The notes beneath the pieces were generated by a model, which saw only the letters and a program-made list of their open reading frames with translations, did no database searches and was not told the DNA's origin. A stretch of DNA of 64,000 bases from Telmatactis stephensoni. Lineage: Eukaryota > Cnidaria > Anthozoa > Actiniaria > Isophelliidae. Positions 61,636 through 64,000 of the stretch are shown here, piece by piece. The stretch is taken from assembly GCA_029948255.1 (NCBI GenBank), contig JALIZF010001691.1:186001-250000 (forward strand). The letters run 5' to 3'. Numbering within the stretch: the first letter of the stretch is position 1; every line of letters starts with the position of its first letter. A program made the position numbers and the translations under genes.

Positions 61636-62224
61636 GTAAAAATCACTTAAACCATGCCATAAACATCTAGATTACTATACAAGCAATGAAAACAAATGTT
61701 TATGAGAAAAAAACTTTGAAAAATTCAGCCGCAAATCAGTAAACTTTGTTTACAAGATCCATCATGGCCGCATATTATAAACTTGCTATAGAGGTCTGTT
61801 GATGGTTTCAGATGGATTTTGGTTGCTTCTTATTTCTATGGTATTTCTTGGGATTTTCTGACATTTGCTATAAAACTTGCAGTGTTTGAAGAGCTCACAA
61901 GTTCAGTAAAGTTGGTGAGGGGCAAAAAAACAAAATTCTGATCTGTGGGTACGGGACAGAAATTTTAACAAATCCCAACGTCAAATTAGCAACAAAATAT
62001 CAGGGCTTTTTTGACAAATTCCTAGGAATAATCTAGTTTATGTTTCCCAGTATTCGTTCAACTAGTATTTGGGAGTTCTATTTTCCAAGTTCCAAATTTA
62101 TAGATAAAAGGGCACTGACACAGTTTAATGCGGTACTATTAAAGTAACTTCTCAATTTGACACTTTATATTTAATGATCAAGAACACCAAAAAAAGTTGA
62201 AAGTGATATAACAGGCAACCTCAA

Positions 62225-62815
62225 CATAAATACAAATCCCCAAGGTCTGTCCCCTGGGCCTGGGAGGTACTCAGCCCCCTTTTGGATAGGGGTGTGCCAC
62301 CGGAGCTCTAGAAACCTGACCCTATCTAAAACACTCTAAGTGAAAAAATCCTACCCTATTCAAGACAAATGAGAAGAAAATCGACCCTATCTAAGAGTCA
62401 AGGGAAATTTTTCGACCCATCGCATGATGAGATGTAAATTGGCTATGAAAGAGATAACAGAGCCGTCAACTACAATATACTTTGTCAGCAAGTCAGTGGT
62501 AATCTCGCACAGTGAGGCACGCTTTTTTGTTTATTTTAAGAACAGTACCCTATCTAAGACACAAAAACATGATATGGCTTGTGATTTCTTGTCAAAATTA
62601 CAGATCCTGTTTAAGACAATTTCGGGTAAAATGTATACCCTGTTTAGGACAGCAGGGCAAAAAACCATACCCAATCCAGTGGCGTACCCGTATAGCAAAT
62701 ATATGGGAGTACCCCCCCCCCCCCTCCCTGGCCCCTGGGTGCAATCTCATGAACAAAATTGGTGCTTTCCACCACCCCAAACACCTGTGAGTGCCCCAGG
62801 GTTCGAATCCTAGGG
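62225..62815. repeat. dispersed repeat fragments upstream of the coding exon
   Basis: 'GGGAGGTACTCAGCCCCC' with repeated 'CCCTATCTAAGAC'/'CCTGTTTAGGACA' words, a poly-C tract at 62711-62724 and a B-box-like GGTTCGAATCC at 62800. The style resembles repeats common in anthozoans. No gene is seen. Confidence 0.55.
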
Positions 62816-62893
62816 AAAGCTACTGATTGATACATTAATGATACAATAAGCTAAACTTACCTTTGTTTATATGTTACAGCTGAACAACTTACA

Positions 62894-64000
62894 ATGATGT
62901 TGGCTGCTACAGAGACTAGAATGGAGGTGAACTTATGTCCTTCATCAAACATTGGAAAAGCCTCATGTTCAGTACATAATATAAACACAGAAAACACAAA
63001 CAATGAGTTGGAAGCTATTGTTAAACTTGACCAATCAGTTACTGCTATTTGCCCCATCAATGGACAGGTCCAGTACAAGACGATTATCCCAGAATCAAAT
63101 TTTACTACCATTGACACTGGACCTACACAACACCATTTTATAGATGTGAAAGCTGGTTGCTCAAAGTTAAGCAAACCTTTGAAAAGAAAACTTCCAGTCA
63201 GTTCTAATTCTATCAAAAAACCTAAAAATTCTATACTCTGGTCATTGAAATACAAGCTAGAAGATTCCTTTATCTCAATGCCTGACCCTTTAAATACAGA
63301 GGAAATCAATACAGAAACACTTGCCGTTTATGATAGTCATAAAGGAAAATTACATCAAATGGGATTAGGTTTGGCCAAGAATTCTTTGGCATCAGAAACA
63401 ATTGCTGGAAACAACATTTTGAAAGACCCTTTAGTTTCCTCAGCTGTGGAAAATTCATTGATTCCCCAACAAGATGAAGCTTTAGAACAAAATGAACAGA
63501 AAGAAATCCCCCACAATCTACCCCCAAAAGCTAAAGAAAAAAGAGTTTTCAAAAAATGGTCAGAAGATGCAATGAAACAAGCTATTGAAGCAGTAGAAAA
63601 AGGCTCCAAAATCAGAGATGCTTCCATTTTGTATGGCATACCTCACTCAACTCTTGGCTGCAGACTAATTGCTATGAGGAAAGTCAACTACAACATAAAA
63701 ACCCAGCCAACCATTGACACACCAGTATTAGAGTCTGATTTAAATTGTGTTAATGAAAATCCTTGTAAGCAACCAGCATTTGTCTCACCTGTACCAAAGC
63801 ATCCCATACCTACTAGTAATGCCGAAGACAGCCTGCAGGATTTCAGGGAGGTTAAAGGTTCTAAGAGAAAGAGTAGAGGAAGGCTAAAACAGTGGACAGA
63901 GGAGTCCATGCAGAAAGCTTTAGAAGCTCTTTATTCTGATAACATGTCAGTTTATGCAGCAGCCAAAAAGTACAATGTCCCTCGCTCAACTCTGAAAGCA
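62894..64000 (+). CDS. pipsqueak (HTH_psq) DNA-binding protein, 5' part
   Basis: The frame stays open for 369 codons to the window end, so the gene is cut off. Acceptor TTACAG at 62877-62879 opens the exon, and I start at the first of two adjacent ATGs. Residues 1-215 are polar with no recognised domain. Residues about 218-264 form a psq-type helix-turn-helix: 'VFKKWSEDAMKQAIEAVEKG' leading to 'GIPHSTLGCRL'. A second starts at about 327 with 'LKQWTEESMQKALEAL' and 'YNVPRSTLK', truncated by the window. psq domains bind GAGA-like DNA in Drosophila Pipsqueak and also occur in transposase-related proteins (pogo and others). No BTB domain is seen at the N-terminus, unlike Pipsqueak. It may be a chromatin or transcription factor, or a domesticated transposase relative; the DDE region, if any, would lie beyond the window. 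Confidence 0.85.
   Translation, partial: MMLAATETRMEVNLCPSSNIGKASCSVHNINTENTNNELEAIVKLDQSVTAICPINGQVQYKTIIPESNFTTIDTGPTQHHFIDVKAGCSKLSKPLKRKLPVSSNSIKKPKNSILWSLKYKLEDSFISMPDPLNTEEINTETLAVYDSHKGKLHQMGLGLAKNSLASETIAGNNILKDPLVSSAVENSLIPQQDEALEQNEQKEIPHNLPPKAKEKRVFKKWSEDAMKQAIEAVEKGSKIRDASILYGIPHSTLGCRLIAMRKVNYNIKTQPTIDTPVLESDLNCVNENPCKQPAFVSPVPKHPIPTSNAEDSLQDFREVKGSKRKSRGRLKQWTEESMQKALEALYSDNMSVYAAAKKYNVPRSTLKA

Overview
This is nuclear DNA of an invertebrate animal. It is AT-rich, its genes carry spliceosomal introns, and the spaces between genes are wide and full of microsatellites, short inverted-repeat elements and tRNA-derived SINEs. The gene families present (Shaw/Kv3 potassium channel, ADAR, calumenin, PRAS40, pipsqueak-type factor, death-effector-domain protein) fit an early-branching metazoan. 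The SINE at 37.2-37.5 kb and several short repeats look like families I associate with anthozoan cnidarians (corals and anemones). I therefore favour a cnidarian, but this is recognition from memory, not a database result.

Layout. 1.5-3.1 kb: a single-exon gene for a death effector domain protein with two membrane segments, followed by a broken LINE reverse-transcriptase tail. 4-19 kb: a cluster of four two-exon genes, arranged as two head-to-head pairs, for short secreted cysteine-rich peptides ending in C-x-C. All four share a TATA box, a 6-8 codon first exon, a phase-0 intron inside the signal peptide and an [A/S]RP motif after it. A fifth copy is dead. This cluster sits in a patchwork of inverted segmental duplications (11-21 kb). 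22.4-26.9 kb: a seven-exon calumenin-like, six-EF-hand ER protein ending in HDEF. 30.3-35.0 kb: a two-exon Kv3/Shaw channel on the minus strand. 38.6-40.7 kb: a nearly perfect 2.1-kb fold-back element. 41.2-50.8 kb: a twelve-exon ADAR RNA-editing deaminase on the minus strand with five double-stranded RNA binding domains. 52.8-60.0 kb: a seven-exon PRAS40/AKT1S1 (Lobe) homologue on the minus strand. 62.9 kb to the end: the first coding exon of a gene with at least two pipsqueak DNA-binding repeats, running off the window.

The genes do not form one pathway. The most novel items are the secreted-peptide cluster, the DED/two-TM protein and the five-dsRBD ADAR built from duplicated exon pairs, with a long fold-back element about 500 bp beyond its 3' end. 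Exon structures were assembled by hand from GT/AG sites, reading phase and alignment to remembered family features. In the multi-exon genes the phases close without a break, which is the main internal support.
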